Shown: in pieces, positions 1 to 10,100 of the stretch
How the letters are laid out: the number at the start of each line of letters is the position of its first letter
Numbering within the stretch: position 1 is the stretch's first letter
Source: Mariniphaga sp.
GTDB lineage: Bacteria > Bacteroidota > Bacteroidia > Bacteroidales > Prolixibacteraceae
Length of the DNA stretch: 36,192 nucleotides
Direction of reading: 5' to 3'
Assembly: GCA_010906965.1 (NCBI GenBank)
Contig: JAAFHB010000023.1
Location: 1 to 36,192, forward strand
Program-made: the position numbers and the translations under genes
The notes under the pieces: model-generated
The model's database searches: none
What the model saw: only the letters and a program-made list of their open reading frames with translations
What the model was told of the DNA's origin: nothing

Positions 1-40
1 CTTTAAAAATGAGGTTTTATTCTCACTCTATTAAAACTAA

Positions 41-86
41 GTGGTATCCTTTTCGACTGAAATGTGGTATACTTTTCGATTGAAAT
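41..86. repeat. two tandem 23-bp repeats, possible end of an IS21-type element
   Basis: Two adjacent 23-bp units, 41-63 and 64-86, begin GTGGTAT and end TTGAAAT or CTGAAAT. They match except at two positions (C/A at unit position 8, C/T at unit position 17). Short direct repeats of this kind near the termini are typical of IS21-family elements, so this may be the end of such an element lying to the left of the window. The transposase homology of the next feature starts immediately after the second unit, which makes this a likely truncation junction. The IS21 assignment is inference; the repeat itself is plain in the sequence. Confidence 0.55.
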
Positions 87-513
87 ATACAAACAGTGGA
101 AACTATCCGGTTTCGCTCAGGCGCATCGTATTCTATGCCCCTGACCTTGAAAGGGCCTTCACCTACTACACCAACAACTTCTACCTCAAAGCAAAAGAAA
201 TTGCCCTTCTTTACCGCTATAGATGGCAGGTTGAACTGTTTTTCAAATGGATCAAGCAGCATCTTCGTGTCAAATCCTTTTGGGGAGAATCTGAGAATGC
301 AGTTCGTATACAGATACATGTCGCCATCATCACGTACTGTCTGGTCGCTATTATTGAACACGACCTCAAACTGGACAGGCCTGTTGTTGAGGTCATGCGT
401 ATCCTTGGCAATTCCCTGTTGGTCAAAGACCCCATTCAAGAGCTCTTGACCCCTATGGCAAGGCCTGTGATGATAACGATTGCCAACTGCATTTGGACTT
501 CAAATTGGATTAG
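87..513 (+). pseudogene. IS4-type DDE transposase, C-terminal fragment, truncated and frameshifted
   Basis: The translated product carries the C-terminal hallmarks of an IS4-type transposase: YPVSLRRIVFY, TNNFYLKAKEIALLYRYRW, and the catalytic-Glu region VELFFKWIKQHLRVKSFWG, followed by the usual helical tail. The N-terminal half with the first two catalytic Asp residues is absent, and homology begins where the 23-bp repeats end, so the 5' part is lost. Near 467-470 the frame also slips by one base. After that point the expected ending (DDNDCQLHLDFKLD then TAG at 511-513) reads in another frame, while the original frame runs on to 523. With both ends damaged it cannot encode an active transposase. 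Confidence 0.85.
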
Positions 514-578
514 CATTTTTTAATAGACACCAGTGATCTTCTTTGTATCTTGTTATCGAATTAAAGATAGCTTTTATA

Positions 579-1927
579 ATGAAAATATTTAACGACCTGG
601 TATTGAAATTTGAAAAATCGGATTGGTCAAAGAACCCCGAATTTGGTGTACTCGATACTGTTCTTGAACTTCATCCAGAGATTTATGAAATTTTTAAGTT
701 AGATATCGCTGGCAATGAAGATTTTAACAATTTTGGCAGGGGCGATACTCCTACAGTTGAGCAGATTGTCCGGGCCGCGTTTTATAAGGAGATAAAAGGT
801 TATGAATATCGGGAACTTGAATATGCACAAAGCGATTCGCGTATTTGTGCTACATTTATTAAGCTGGATGAGCGCAAACCTTTTTGTTTTCAGACATTTC
901 AGAAGTTCATTTCCAGAATAAGTGAAGACACACTTCACAAAGTATTAGTTGAGTTGGTAAAAATTGCCATTGAAGAAGGATTTGAAGATATAAGCAAGAT
1001 CAGACAGGACAGCACGGTTGTTAAAAGTAATATTCATTACCCGACCAATAACGCACTTGTTTGGGACTGTATTCATGAAAGCCACCGATTACTGAGCCAC
1101 CTCAAAGAAGAGGTTGAAACACTTTCATTTATCGATTATACCAAATCAGCAAAAAGTACCTATTTCAAGATAAACGTCACCAAGTCAAAGGACAAGCGAG
1201 TGGATCTCTTTAATAAACAGCTGGTTACCTTTACGAAGGCTATTAATCAGGTTTCTAATATAGTAAAAAAAAGTTCGACAGTCTAAACCTTAAAGCATAC
1301 ATTCTCATCACTGAACTTGAAGCACTGATTCCATTGATGGAAAAGGTTTACAACATGACTTATCGGAAACAGATTCTGGACGAGTCGGTACCGAACGACC
1401 AAAAACTGTTCTCCATTTACGAACTACACGCTGACATTATTGTCAAAGGTGGACGCGATGTACAATTTGGTCACAAGGTAAATCTGGCCACCGGAAAGAC
1501 CAATCTGATTATTGATTGTGTTATACCTGCGGGGAATCCCGCTGATATTACCTTATTCAAACCGACCATTGACAGGGTGATAGATAACTACGGGATAACA
1601 CCCAGAGATTCATCTGCTGATGGCGGATATGCCAGCCATGGAAGTTTAGATCATTGTAAATCAAAAGGTATTGTAAATGTCGTTTTCAATAAAGTGACAA
1701 AAAGTCTGAAAAATATTGCCTCCAGCCTCAATATGGAAACACGTTTGAAGAAATGGCGAAGTGGTATTGAAGCCGTTATTTCAAATCTCAAACGGGGCTT
1801 CGACCTGAGAATTTGTAACTGGAAAGGATTTAAACATTTCAAAGCAAAGGTGATGTGGAGCATCCTGGGTTATAACATCAGGGTACTCACTAACATGACA
1901 TTGTCCCGAATAGCGGGACTTGCCTAA
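579..1927 (+). pseudogene. DDE transposase in two frames, ISNCY/ISDol1-like
   Basis: The first part starts at ATG 579 (MKIFNDLVLKFEK) and runs to a stop at 1284-1286. The second part continues the same protein in the -1 frame to the stop at 1925-1927. Together they make about 450 residues, normal for a single-ORF DDE transposase. Catalytic regions are recognisable: DSTVVKSNIHYPTNN (first Asp), DSSADGGYAS (second Asp) and GIEAVISNLKRGFDL (Glu). The PTNN...WDC pattern recalls the ISNCY/ISDol1 group; I am confident of the DDE class and less so of the family name. The switch falls exactly at an A8 run (1265-1272). It is either a one-base indel that killed the gene or a programmed -1 frameshift. 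No convincing terminal inverted repeats were found. Confidence 0.75.
1265..1272 (+). other. A8 run, possible -1 slippery site
   Basis: Eight A residues sit at the boundary between the two transposase frames. In the zero frame they read GTA AAA AAA AGT, giving a correctly phased A AAA AAA heptamer. Slippage by -1 gives AAG TTC GAC and joins the two halves without a gap. Several IS families use A-rich heptamers for programmed -1 frameshifting, but a homopolymer is also the commonest place for an indel or a sequencing error. Confidence 0.5.
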
Positions 1928-2015
1928 AAAGATTGAGGGAATAGCAATTTGTATTACAACACTTTAATTTGAACGCCTTACAGATTGTTATTATGTTTAT
2001 TACATTGATTAATTG

Positions 2016-2036
2016 AAAATGCTGAAGCATTTTTTT
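2016..2036. terminator. hairpin with T run between the IS region and the enzyme cluster
   Basis: A 7-bp stem (AAAATGC / GCATTTT) with a TGAA loop is followed on the plus strand by three further Ts. On the minus strand the stem itself ends in TTTT. It lies 89 bp past the transposase stop and 141 bp past the minus-strand GH172 stop, so it could terminate transcription from either side. Nothing else is recognised in the rest of 1928-2176; the stretch near 2130-2155 may include the lost right end of the IS, but I could not match it to a left end. Confidence 0.55.
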
Positions 2037-2176
2037 CAAAGAAAAACCCGAAAAGCAAAAGTTTGAATGCAAATCACCATCAAATTCTGCAGGAAAATAA
2101 AATGCTTAGGACAAAAATTCAAAATAAGGTGACTTTACAGACAGACTCTACTTAGTTCATATTCATTTTCAGAAAT

Positions 2177-3358
2177 CTATCTTTCGTTGTCGTTCATGAT
2201 AGATTTTATCTCTTTGTCTATTTTCCAGATCTTCTGCCACAAATCAGTTTCTTTTTCACCAATTACCGGCTTTGGCTGGCGCTCTTCCTTTGAAGGTGGT
2301 TCCCGTAAAGCCGATGCTTTCTCCTGATACCAGTAGGCCACTGATGCCAGGTCGAGTGTCAGGTTATTGTTATCCCCGTGCTCAATGGTGAATTTGCATG
2401 ATTTATCGTAATAGACAGGATCTTGTAAGAGGAACCGGTAAACATGTGTGCGTCCTAAAAATCCATATTGATTATTCACCCGCGGAGAGCCGAAATAGGG
2501 ATGCTGAAACAATTCCCTTGGACAAAATGAAGTGTTGAAAAAATCCTCAGTTCCGGTTCCTATTATTGAAGGAATGGGTTCCCCGTCAATAAAAATCATT
2601 TCATCACCTTCTCCGTACCAGTCGGTTATCGGACAATTGATGTAATAATTAACTCCCACAAACTGACCCTTCCCTTTAATATCGGCAAAGATATAATTGG
2701 CTTTACCCGATTTGTTTTTTTCCAGTTCACCAACAGTTCCCCTATCATCTTCACCTCCAGGAATGGGCACGGTAACTTCGTGATTGTACCAGGCATGGAA
2801 ACGCCCGGTAGTATGAGGCAATTTTTTTACCTCTACATAATCAATATTATAAAAGAAATGGCTGATTTCCTTACCCGACTGGTTTTCAAACTCAATTCTG
2901 GCACCATTAGAAAAAGGCATCGCAAAATAGCTGACATAGGCTTTCGGCCCCGCCGGGGCAACTGAAAGCGGGGCGCTTACAACGGTGTAAGATTCATTCC
3001 ATCCGTTGCCAAAAAATGGGCCAATGGGTGATTCGACTGATGGAAATGAATTGCCATCCCAGTACATCCGGATTATAATATCGTTGCGGCTTATTTCCTC
3101 TGAACCGGAAGCAAGAAGGGTAATCCAAATCCGGCTGATAACACCAGCCCCCTTAACATTCATGATCGTGGTTTTAGTACCATCTTTGATACCGCTAATG
3201 AAATCATGGTTACCCCCGCTGTGATCGTAACTGCTTACCCGTTTCGATTTCAGACCCTTTTTTATTTGTGAAAGGGAAAACATTTCATTTCCAAAATCCT
3301 GCGAAAATGCGAATCCTGTTTGGATCACAATCAATAAAATTATGAGTGTTTTTTTCAT
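2177..3358 (-). CDS. DUF2961 / GH172 family secreted glycoside hydrolase
   Basis: This 393-residue protein has an N-terminal signal peptide (MKKTLIILLIVIQTGFAFSQ) and the DUF2961 fold signature throughout: SSYDHSGGNHDF, IWITLL, YFAMPFSNGARIEFENQSG, DWYGEGDEMIFIDGE and GTGTEDFF. GH172 enzymes act on alpha-D-fructofuranosyl, alpha-D-arabinofuranosyl or related furanosides. The two acidic residues known to matter in the family correspond here to E250 (GEGD) and E271 (GTED). Their 21-residue spacing agrees with the characterised Bifidobacterium enzyme as I recall it, so activity looks intact. ATG at 3358 is preferred over an upstream GTG because it begins the signal peptide. It is the last gene of the minus-strand run, 60 bp after its neighbour. 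The substrate cannot be fixed from sequence. Confidence 0.88.
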   Translation of the reverse strand: MKKTLIILLIVIQTGFAFSQDFGNEMFSLSQIKKGLKSKRVSSYDHSGGNHDFISGIKDGTKTTIMNVKGAGVISRIWITLLASGSEEISRNDIIIRMYWDGNSFPSVESPIGPFFGNGWNESYTVVSAPLSVAPAGPKAYVSYFAMPFSNGARIEFENQSGKEISHFFYNIDYVEVKKLPHTTGRFHAWYNHEVTVPIPGGEDDRGTVGELEKNKSGKANYIFADIKGKGQFVGVNYYINCPITDWYGEGDEMIFIDGEPIPSIIGTGTEDFFNTSFCPRELFQHPYFGSPRVNNQYGFLGRTHVYRFLLQDPVYYDKSCKFTIEHGDNNNLTLDLASVAYWYQEKASALREPPSKEERQPKPVIGEKETDLWQKIWKIDKEIKSIMNDNER

Positions 3359-3418
3359 AAAAAAATTAATTTTAAACACCGAAGAACTCTTTCCCGGTAA
3401 ATATCGCCTGTCTATTTT

Positions 3419-5080
3419 TCATATCCTCACGGAAACATTAAATGTTGAGGAATTCTTTTTATAGAACCATTTCCATCCTCCGTTATAAGGTAATCTTAAA
3501 GATATCTTTTTGAATCTTTTGTTTCCTTTAATGGTAATTTTATACTTGATTTTATTGCCTGATTTATAATAGGAGATATCGGCCCTGGCTATCCCATCCT
3601 TAGTTATAATTACCCAATCAGTTGCTGTATATCCGTTCAATGAATGGGGAACCCTGGGAACCAACCTCAATTCATTTGCATCTTTATCATCTACCCCCAC
3701 TATCAGCCTTGCTACTTTAAGCTGTTCTGTTACATTTACTAAATTCAGAGGACCACAACCTGCGTCCAGATCTACTTTGCCTACCGCATCCGGAGAATAA
3801 GAACGTTCATAAAAATAATAAGGCGAACTTCTTACAAGCTTATATTCTTTTATCGGATGATAAGTCGAACTGGCAATCCAGTTAATTGATTTATCGGCCA
3901 TTGCCATTTTGTCGTATAACAGCATGGTTTGCAATGCATATCCATCCCCGGAAGATGGGCCAGAGGAAAGTCCGGCCCTGAACACATCAAATTGAGGCCA
4001 TATTCCGTATTTGTCAAATTGCTCTTTTCGTAATGGTGTATTATAAAGTTTATAAAAAGTATTGAGATTGTAAACTTTAAACTTGTCATTTGCTTCCAAA
4101 GGAGTTAGTCCCAACACATCGGAACTCATACATGCCACGCCATTGATCAGACCAGCACCCCTGTTTATTGAGTCATTGAGTATCGCGATATCGGGCTTTA
4201 ACGTAACGGGATCTATACACCAGATCCAGGTATTGTCTTCAGCCACCAGGTATTTTAGCATATTACTTTTTATTTTCTCCGCGTCTTCTGAATAAATTGA
4301 AGCAGTTGAACTATCTTTATTTAATTTTTCAAGTTCGGCCCCGGCTAACAAGGCTAACATGCAAAGATTGTTCTGTACCACATTCAATGCCACCCCTTTT
4401 AGACAACAGCCCGGACCAAATTCTCCTTCACCTTCTAATAAGGGTACCTGGTTAAGTTTATAATGAATGTATTGTAACGGAGATTCGGATCCGTGAAGGA
4501 ATGAATATATCTTCTTCCGGGATGAATGATTGACAGGAAGGGCTCTCCACAGGTCAACCATACCAATAATAATGGCTGAAGTACCGTCCAGTTCTTTCCC
4601 GTGTGCTTTTTCTGATTTCAGAAAGTACGTCGGAAAAGAATAATAGCCTTCTTCATTTTTTTCTACCAGTTGTGTCAGACAATCGACCAAAGCTGAGGCA
4701 TGTTCAAGCATACCCCAATGAGCCAATTCACGTAAATGGGTACCTCCGTCACGGGTCCATAAGGTCTCCCACCATAAATTTTTTGGTATGGAGGCTCTTA
4801 CAAACCCAATTGGATAACCTTCAGTTTTGGTAGTAATAAAATTATACTTCAAAACTCCATTAAAAGATTCTTCTATCTCCCTTGTATATAATTCTGCAGT
4901 TTCATTACCCAGAAATTTTAATTTTGGTAATCTGTCTTTATTAAAATCGGTTAAAACTGAATCCTGTACTGATCCATTTATCGCCGCAATTTCAGAAAAC
5001 ATAGCATTGCCCGATTCAGGAAAAGAAAATACACATCCAATTATTATGAGCAGGAACAAAGGAAAAGTCTTACTTTTCAT
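3419..5080 (-). CDS. secreted six-hairpin (alpha/alpha) glycosidase-like protein, family unclear
   Basis: This 553-residue protein starts with a signal peptide (MKSKTFPLFLLIIIGCVFSF). The region from about residue 60 to 480 has the look of an (alpha/alpha)6 barrel: repeated paired helices and Gly/Pro/aromatic loops such as LWWETLWTRDGG (residues about 102-113), WIWCIDP, GIWPQFDVFRAGLSSG and DLDAGCGPLNLVNVTEQ. Acidic residues E105 and D111 lie in the first conserved loop and are candidates for catalysis or substrate binding. About 70 C-terminal residues look like a small beta domain. It resembles glucoamylase/debranching-type and GH78-like barrels in layout but lacks the clear GH78 catalytic loops, so I do not assign a family. 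Its place among rhamnosidase and arabinosidase genes suggests a glycosidase for the same glycan (inference). Confidence 0.7.
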   Translation of the reverse strand: MKSKTFPLFLLIIIGCVFSFPESGNAMFSEIAAINGSVQDSVLTDFNKDRLPKLKFLGNETAELYTREIEESFNGVLKYNFITTKTEGYPIGFVRASIPKNLWWETLWTRDGGTHLRELAHWGMLEHASALVDCLTQLVEKNEEGYYSFPTYFLKSEKAHGKELDGTSAIIIGMVDLWRALPVNHSSRKKIYSFLHGSESPLQYIHYKLNQVPLLEGEGEFGPGCCLKGVALNVVQNNLCMLALLAGAELEKLNKDSSTASIYSEDAEKIKSNMLKYLVAEDNTWIWCIDPVTLKPDIAILNDSINRGAGLINGVACMSSDVLGLTPLEANDKFKVYNLNTFYKLYNTPLRKEQFDKYGIWPQFDVFRAGLSSGPSSGDGYALQTMLLYDKMAMADKSINWIASSTYHPIKEYKLVRSSPYYFYERSYSPDAVGKVDLDAGCGPLNLVNVTEQLKVARLIVGVDDKDANELRLVPRVPHSLNGYTATDWVIITKDGIARADISYYKSGNKIKYKITIKGNKRFKKISLRLPYNGGWKWFYKKNSSTFNVSVRI

Positions 5081-5156
5081 ATTGCAGTAAGTTAAGTTTA
5101 AGTTTAATATTGTTCGATTTTTGCTCTCCGGTCATCTGTTAGTTTTTATGCCCGGA

Positions 5157-5318
5157 TTAATAATCGATGTTAATCATTATTTTGTGTTCTGCAATTGCTT
5201 CTTCCCAGGTTGTACCATTAAAGGTATCACCCGGGAAGAAGCATCTGATCCTTATCTTTTCAGTAAGTAACAATTTCAATATCTGATTTTCAGGCACATA
5301 TCTCCCTGAAAAATGCAT
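5157..5318 (-). CDS. 53-residue ORF or coding remnant in a 261-bp gap
   Basis: Between the broken rhamnosidase-like gene and the six-hairpin gene an ATG at 5318 opens a 53-codon frame ending TAA at 5157-5159. The product has ordinary protein character: SGRYVPENQILKLLLTEKIR near the start and FFPGDTFNGTTWEEAIAEHK near the end, finishing INIDY. The frame stays open upstream to at least 5341, overlapping the end of the preceding gene. I do not recognise it. It has no signal peptide, and there is no sign that it is expressed separately. It could be a small gene, the tail of a gene lost by deletion, or chance. Confidence 0.35.
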   Translation of the reverse strand: MHFSGRYVPENQILKLLLTEKIRIRCFFPGDTFNGTTWEEAIAEHKIMINIDY

Positions 5319-5341
5319 ACATGGATAAATGCAAAGGTTTA

Positions 5342-7108
5342 TTATCTCAACACTTTTACCCCCTTTGGCGCATGAATCTCCGACTTAATCCGGCCATCCG
5401 GCATTTTGTCGTGCCTGATTTTTACTACCCCGAAAGGAGTAGGGAACGTGCCCTCGACCCATAAGAGGTCACCCAAATGCGGCTCAATCCTGATGACTTT
5501 ACAGCCCGGTTCTACAACCTTAACACCCAATACATTTTCCGTCAGCCAAGGGGTTGGCCCGGATGCCCATCCATGACAAAAACTATGACGAAATCCCTTG
5601 TAACAATAATCACCGTAAGTTGAATGAACATCCACTTTCCCTTCAGGAACGACTTCATCAATGCGTCCGGCATTTTTCATTCAGTCAATATCAAAATCTT
5701 CCCAGAAAGTGGTTGCACCAAGATCAAGCATACCACCCCAGTATTCGCGGATATTGTCGATGGCTCCCTGGAAATCGCCGGCCTTTGCACGGGCGTTGAG
5801 CATATAGTAACCATAAAACGTTGACATTTTGTGTACTCCATCTTTCGCGAGGATCTCCCTATTGGCTTTTTCAGCAGGCACTAACCCAGACAATGACAAT
5901 AATGCGGCTGCCTGTTTTGAATTATTGGCTTCCGGGATATGTTTTTTCAAGGTTGAAACCGTAGTTTTGCAAAACTCAACCATTGACGGATCTCCCAAAA
6001 TTTCACTCAACTCAGCACCTGCCTCAAAGGTCATTACCATCAAAGATTGAAGACCAGCGTGAATAGCTTCAGGATTTTCGCTGGATGGCCAGTCTAAAAA
6101 TCTGCCTCCTTCCAGTATCTCTTTTCCTGAAGCATCAATTTTTGTAGAGAGCAACTTAAGCAATGCGAAGAGATAACTTTTTTGTTCCTTCAAATAGTTC
6201 AGATTGCCCTGGTACTTGTACCAATCCTTTTGAATAAGAATCCACCACATAGAGTAAGAGCACATGCCGTTCATCCATGATGGCAATGGCGTAATATCCC
6301 GGCTCAGATCGAGACTTTTGGGAATCACCTCATTATATCCAAAGACAGTATTGACTGTCATAACCTCAGGGTGAAGGTCACCTAACCAAACCAACCGGTC
6401 GCGTTTGATTCCGTCCCAAATGTAATCCTGCATATTCAGGTGAACCGTATAAGCGCCGGTCATCCAAATCTGGTTAAGCCGCTCGTCATTGCTCTTGAAT
6501 GAACCGAGGTATGGAATATCACGATAGATGAGAATTGCGCTTATCTCCTTTATTTCAATTTTGGCATTGGAATCCAATAAGTCGACTCGCACAAACCGAA
6601 ATCCCGAATTACCAACTTCGAGGCGCCCCAGCCAGGGCAGCGTCACCACAAAATCACGCATTGCATGATCATTTGTTGCTCCTTTCTCACCTACGTCACT
6701 CATCGCTTCAGCTACCGATTCGCCAAACCGGATACGAACTCTTTTCCCTTTGTTCGATGCGTTTATCGTAGTTACGATCTCCAGACCACCCTGTATTTCA
6801 CGACCAAAATCAAGAATAATGCCTGGAATAGAATCTTTTGTACTTATCAACTGCAAATATTTTCCGGAATTCAAATCGGCTTGGCCTGTTCCCGGGTTCA
6901 GAATTTTTTCTGCATTTTTTACCAGTTTGCCCGAATGATCCGAAATCCACACAATCCGGGAAGGCGTTAAATACTTACGGGTCAGGCTCGTGGAGCGCAC
7001 ATTTGCCGCTGGAATATCCTTAAATACAAGGGGAAGCTGAGCTTTCGACGTACCAGTTGCCAATAGTAAAAAGATCAGGCAAATCAAGGTGTTTGAAAAT
7101 TTCATCAT
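5342..7108 (-). pseudogene. GH78-like alpha-L-rhamnosidase interrupted by one in-frame TGA
   Basis: One reading frame runs from ATG 7108 (signal peptide MMKFSNTLICLIFLLLATGT) to 5342, broken only by TGA at 5681-5683 (codon 476 of 588). Upstream of the stop lie a beta-sandwich region, the six-hairpin barrel with the loop DGIKRDRLVWLGD (D237) and ATTFWEDFDID, where E470 aligns with the GH78 catalytic base. Downstream the protein resumes with MKNAGRIDEV, YCYKGFRHSFCHGWASGPTP and the C-terminal beta domain. From memory of relatives, the stop sits where a Trp normally follows the Asp, so one G-to-A change (TGG to TGA) explains it. The truncated product would lack the last barrel helices and the C-terminal domain. 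An ATG directly follows the TGA, so a 112-residue restart product is possible but would hardly be an enzyme. It lies 35 bp after the GH106 gene. Confidence 0.85.
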
Positions 7109-7143
7109 GATTATAGTTTAAAACAATTATTTATTTTTTTATA

Positions 7144-10100
7144 TTAATATCTGACGCTCAATAAATTGACAGGCCCCATCAGACCCGATGGTTGCAACGG
7201 GCTTTGAGATGTATATGGATTGATCGGACTCCAGGTTTTTCTTTCCTTTTGAGGTAGATTCAGGTCACCAATTAACCTGTTCATCCAATCATTGACTACT
7301 TCAATCTTCAATTCATTTTCACCTTGTTTAACAAATTGAGTAATGTCAAGCCTGTATGGGGCAGTCCAGGCTCCCCCGGCAAAGGTACCATTTATGTATA
7401 CTTTGGCCATAGCCGTAAGACTTCCCAGGTCAATCATCACATGTTCACCAGCCGGCAATTTTTCAAGTTTGAATTTACAGTTATAGAAAGCTGTTCCTGC
7501 GTAGTATTTGATCCGGTCATCTTTTGATGTAGTCCAATCCTGGAGCTTTTCGAAAACTACCGGTTCTTCCGGACCTCTTTGCGAGGAATTAAAATTGACA
7601 GTCCAGGGACCTTTCAGATCGAGAAGTTTGACTTGTATCGGGTAGTTGGCTTCAACTCCATTTACTGATGATTGATCGGCAGGTTTACGAAAGACGACAA
7701 ACACACTTTCGTAAGGTTCCAGTTTTAATGGTACAGCTGTTGTGCCTTCTTTATTTTCCCAGGCAGGAAGATCGCGAATATAACCGGTTACAGCTTCCCA
7801 TAGTTCAGGTTGCATCCCTTTCACCCTGAATTCAGGTGTGATTATCCTGGTTTCGGTTGTCTGGTTCGATACAAAATAGATTTCGCCGTTTCCAAGTGTG
7901 CGGTGACCGTAATGAATCGAAAGATCTTCTGGCAATTTGCAGTCAGGTACACAGTTGAGCATTGCAAAAGCCTCCTTCATGTCCATACCATTAAGGATCA
8001 TTCCCTTTCCGAATTTCCGTGATTTTACTTTTACTCCATCTACATCGCCCCATAGTTCGGAGGCCATTTCCTGTAGTTTTATGTCGGCTGACGGCTGGTT
8101 TTGCAAACTGGGAGAGCGTTTAGGAGCAGGTCCAAGAATTACCGCTCCGTCATTGACCAGTTGTTTAATTTTGGCAAGCAGTTCGGGACGCATGGTTTCC
8201 AATTTAGGCAAAACCATGATCCTGTATTTGGTACCGTGCGGCAGGGTAATCAACCCATCTTTTACAGTCATATATTTTTCAATGACCTCGGCATTCATGT
8301 AATCGAACTGGTAACCTATCGGAAGGGCCGGATCAACAATTCCTGTCATCTTTGGTGCATCTTCTCCAATAAAATAAGCGATATCGGCCATATTCAATCC
8401 CTGTTGAAGCATAAAATTCGTCCTTTTCAGGTATTGTGTATAGACATCCATCTGCGAAAACCAGGTGTTGTTTCTGTTGAATTCATTACCAAAGCCAGCA
8501 TTTACTCCGGGAAGTTTATCTTCATAAGGTTGGGAGATGTAGACATGCAGCAGCGTATTGTTTATGCCCTCGGCAAAGAAACGATCACCCCGTTGTTTGA
8601 TGGTGGCCGGATAACGACTATAGGCGCGACCACCGCAGGTATTCGATTCTGCCGAGATTTTATTCTTTCCATAGATATGACCACAAGATGTTGCAGCACG
8701 GTTTTCGATGTTTCCAAGTTCACCTTCGCTCCAGAATTCACCGCCGATTTCGTCCGACTGGCCTCCATACATCAAAAACTCACTTGGAAAACCCCAGTGC
8801 CCGTAGCATTCAAGCCATGTTCTCAATCCGTTTTTATGGCTGATTTCCCTAAGACCTCCTACATAATCGTAAGCCACTTTGTCGGCCACCATTCGTCTCA
8901 TATCCCAAAGAAAACGGTCGGACTCCTGCTCACTGTTGACCACCATCCCTTGGTAGACCGGGAGGTAAGGGATTGGATCGTACCCGTATTTCTGTCTGAA
9001 CTCTTCCAGAAAACCGTCGGTAAAATTCTGTCCTCCGGTTTCATAGCTGTCCTGAACCACCACTTTGAAACATTTTCTGTCGGCTTCCGGGATTCGTTTC
9101 AGAATTTCACCCATGTGCCCGTAAAAGTGTTTTTCAACTAGTTTTTTACTCATTTTATCTACTTCATAACCTGTGGCTTCAGGTGATGCCGGGCCGTTGA
9201 CCGTGCCGGTCGGTGTCATCCCCGTGCGAAGGATAACCCATTCCCCTTCCGGAACATCCCAGGTAAGGGTGCCGTCGGCCGCGAGATATTTTGTGATATC
9301 AACCACTTTTAAAGCATCGATAATCGTCGATTTATCGTCCACCACAGGTTGTGGTGCCCACTGGTATTCATTCCAGTAAGGCAAAGGCGTTGGGTGCATC
9401 TTGGCCAGTGTTTTTTCGACGAAACGCTCTACCCGCGGTGCGGTTGCCAGGATAACTTCAGAAAGTCCGCATTCGGGAGTTGTAGTTTTAATGATGAGGC
9501 GGAAACCGGTTGCTGTTGCAGAAGGAAATGAAATTACTACCGGGGCATAAGGCTTAAAACCCACATTCAGTGCCGGGTTAGAACGGTTGATTTGAAATTC
9601 GGAGAGTGTCTGGTATTTGCCGGTTGAAGTTTTGACCTGGAACTGTGCAGTGGCAAGCATTGGATGTTCTGTCGTGCGAACCGAGAGACTTCGTGCAGTA
9701 AATGGTGCATTAGCTTCCATGTTAATTATGAATTCGCCTCCTGACGGGAAATTGATTCCCGTCTTTTGATCTCCATCCATAACTTTAGCTAGATCGGCAA
9801 CGAGTGGAGCAGAAGTAATTTTCCCGTTTTGGGTATTCAGTACAAGCTGGTCATCCATCGGCGCCGGAAAAGCAATGACTTTGACATCCTGAAAAAGATC
9901 AATCGGTTTTTCCAGCTTTTGTGCAAACTTCGTTGGGCCTTTCACATGCAATTCTGAAGACGTAAGATAACGCATGGCTGCATCTGCTTTCACCCATGGA
10001 CCACCTGACTGGCTCCAGCCCGGAGAGTTGAAGATTCCAATTTCGATTTTGAGTTTTGTAGCTGTTTTAAGGGCTTCATGCAGTATCTCCCACCACTCAT

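Noticed and set aside
1890..2072. Minus-strand 60-codon frame past the transposase
   Set aside because: Cys/Phe/Ile-rich low-information product, overlaps the transposase end and the hairpin, no family resemblance.
5681..5683. Reassigned TGA (as Trp) in this organism
   Set aside because: TGA ends the gene at 34044 in a normal overlap, other Trp codons in the window are TGG, and only one gene shows the problem.
8101..9141. Plus-strand frame of 346 codons
   Set aside because: It lies wholly inside the GH106 gene on the other strand, which has clear family motifs; the plus-strand translation has none.
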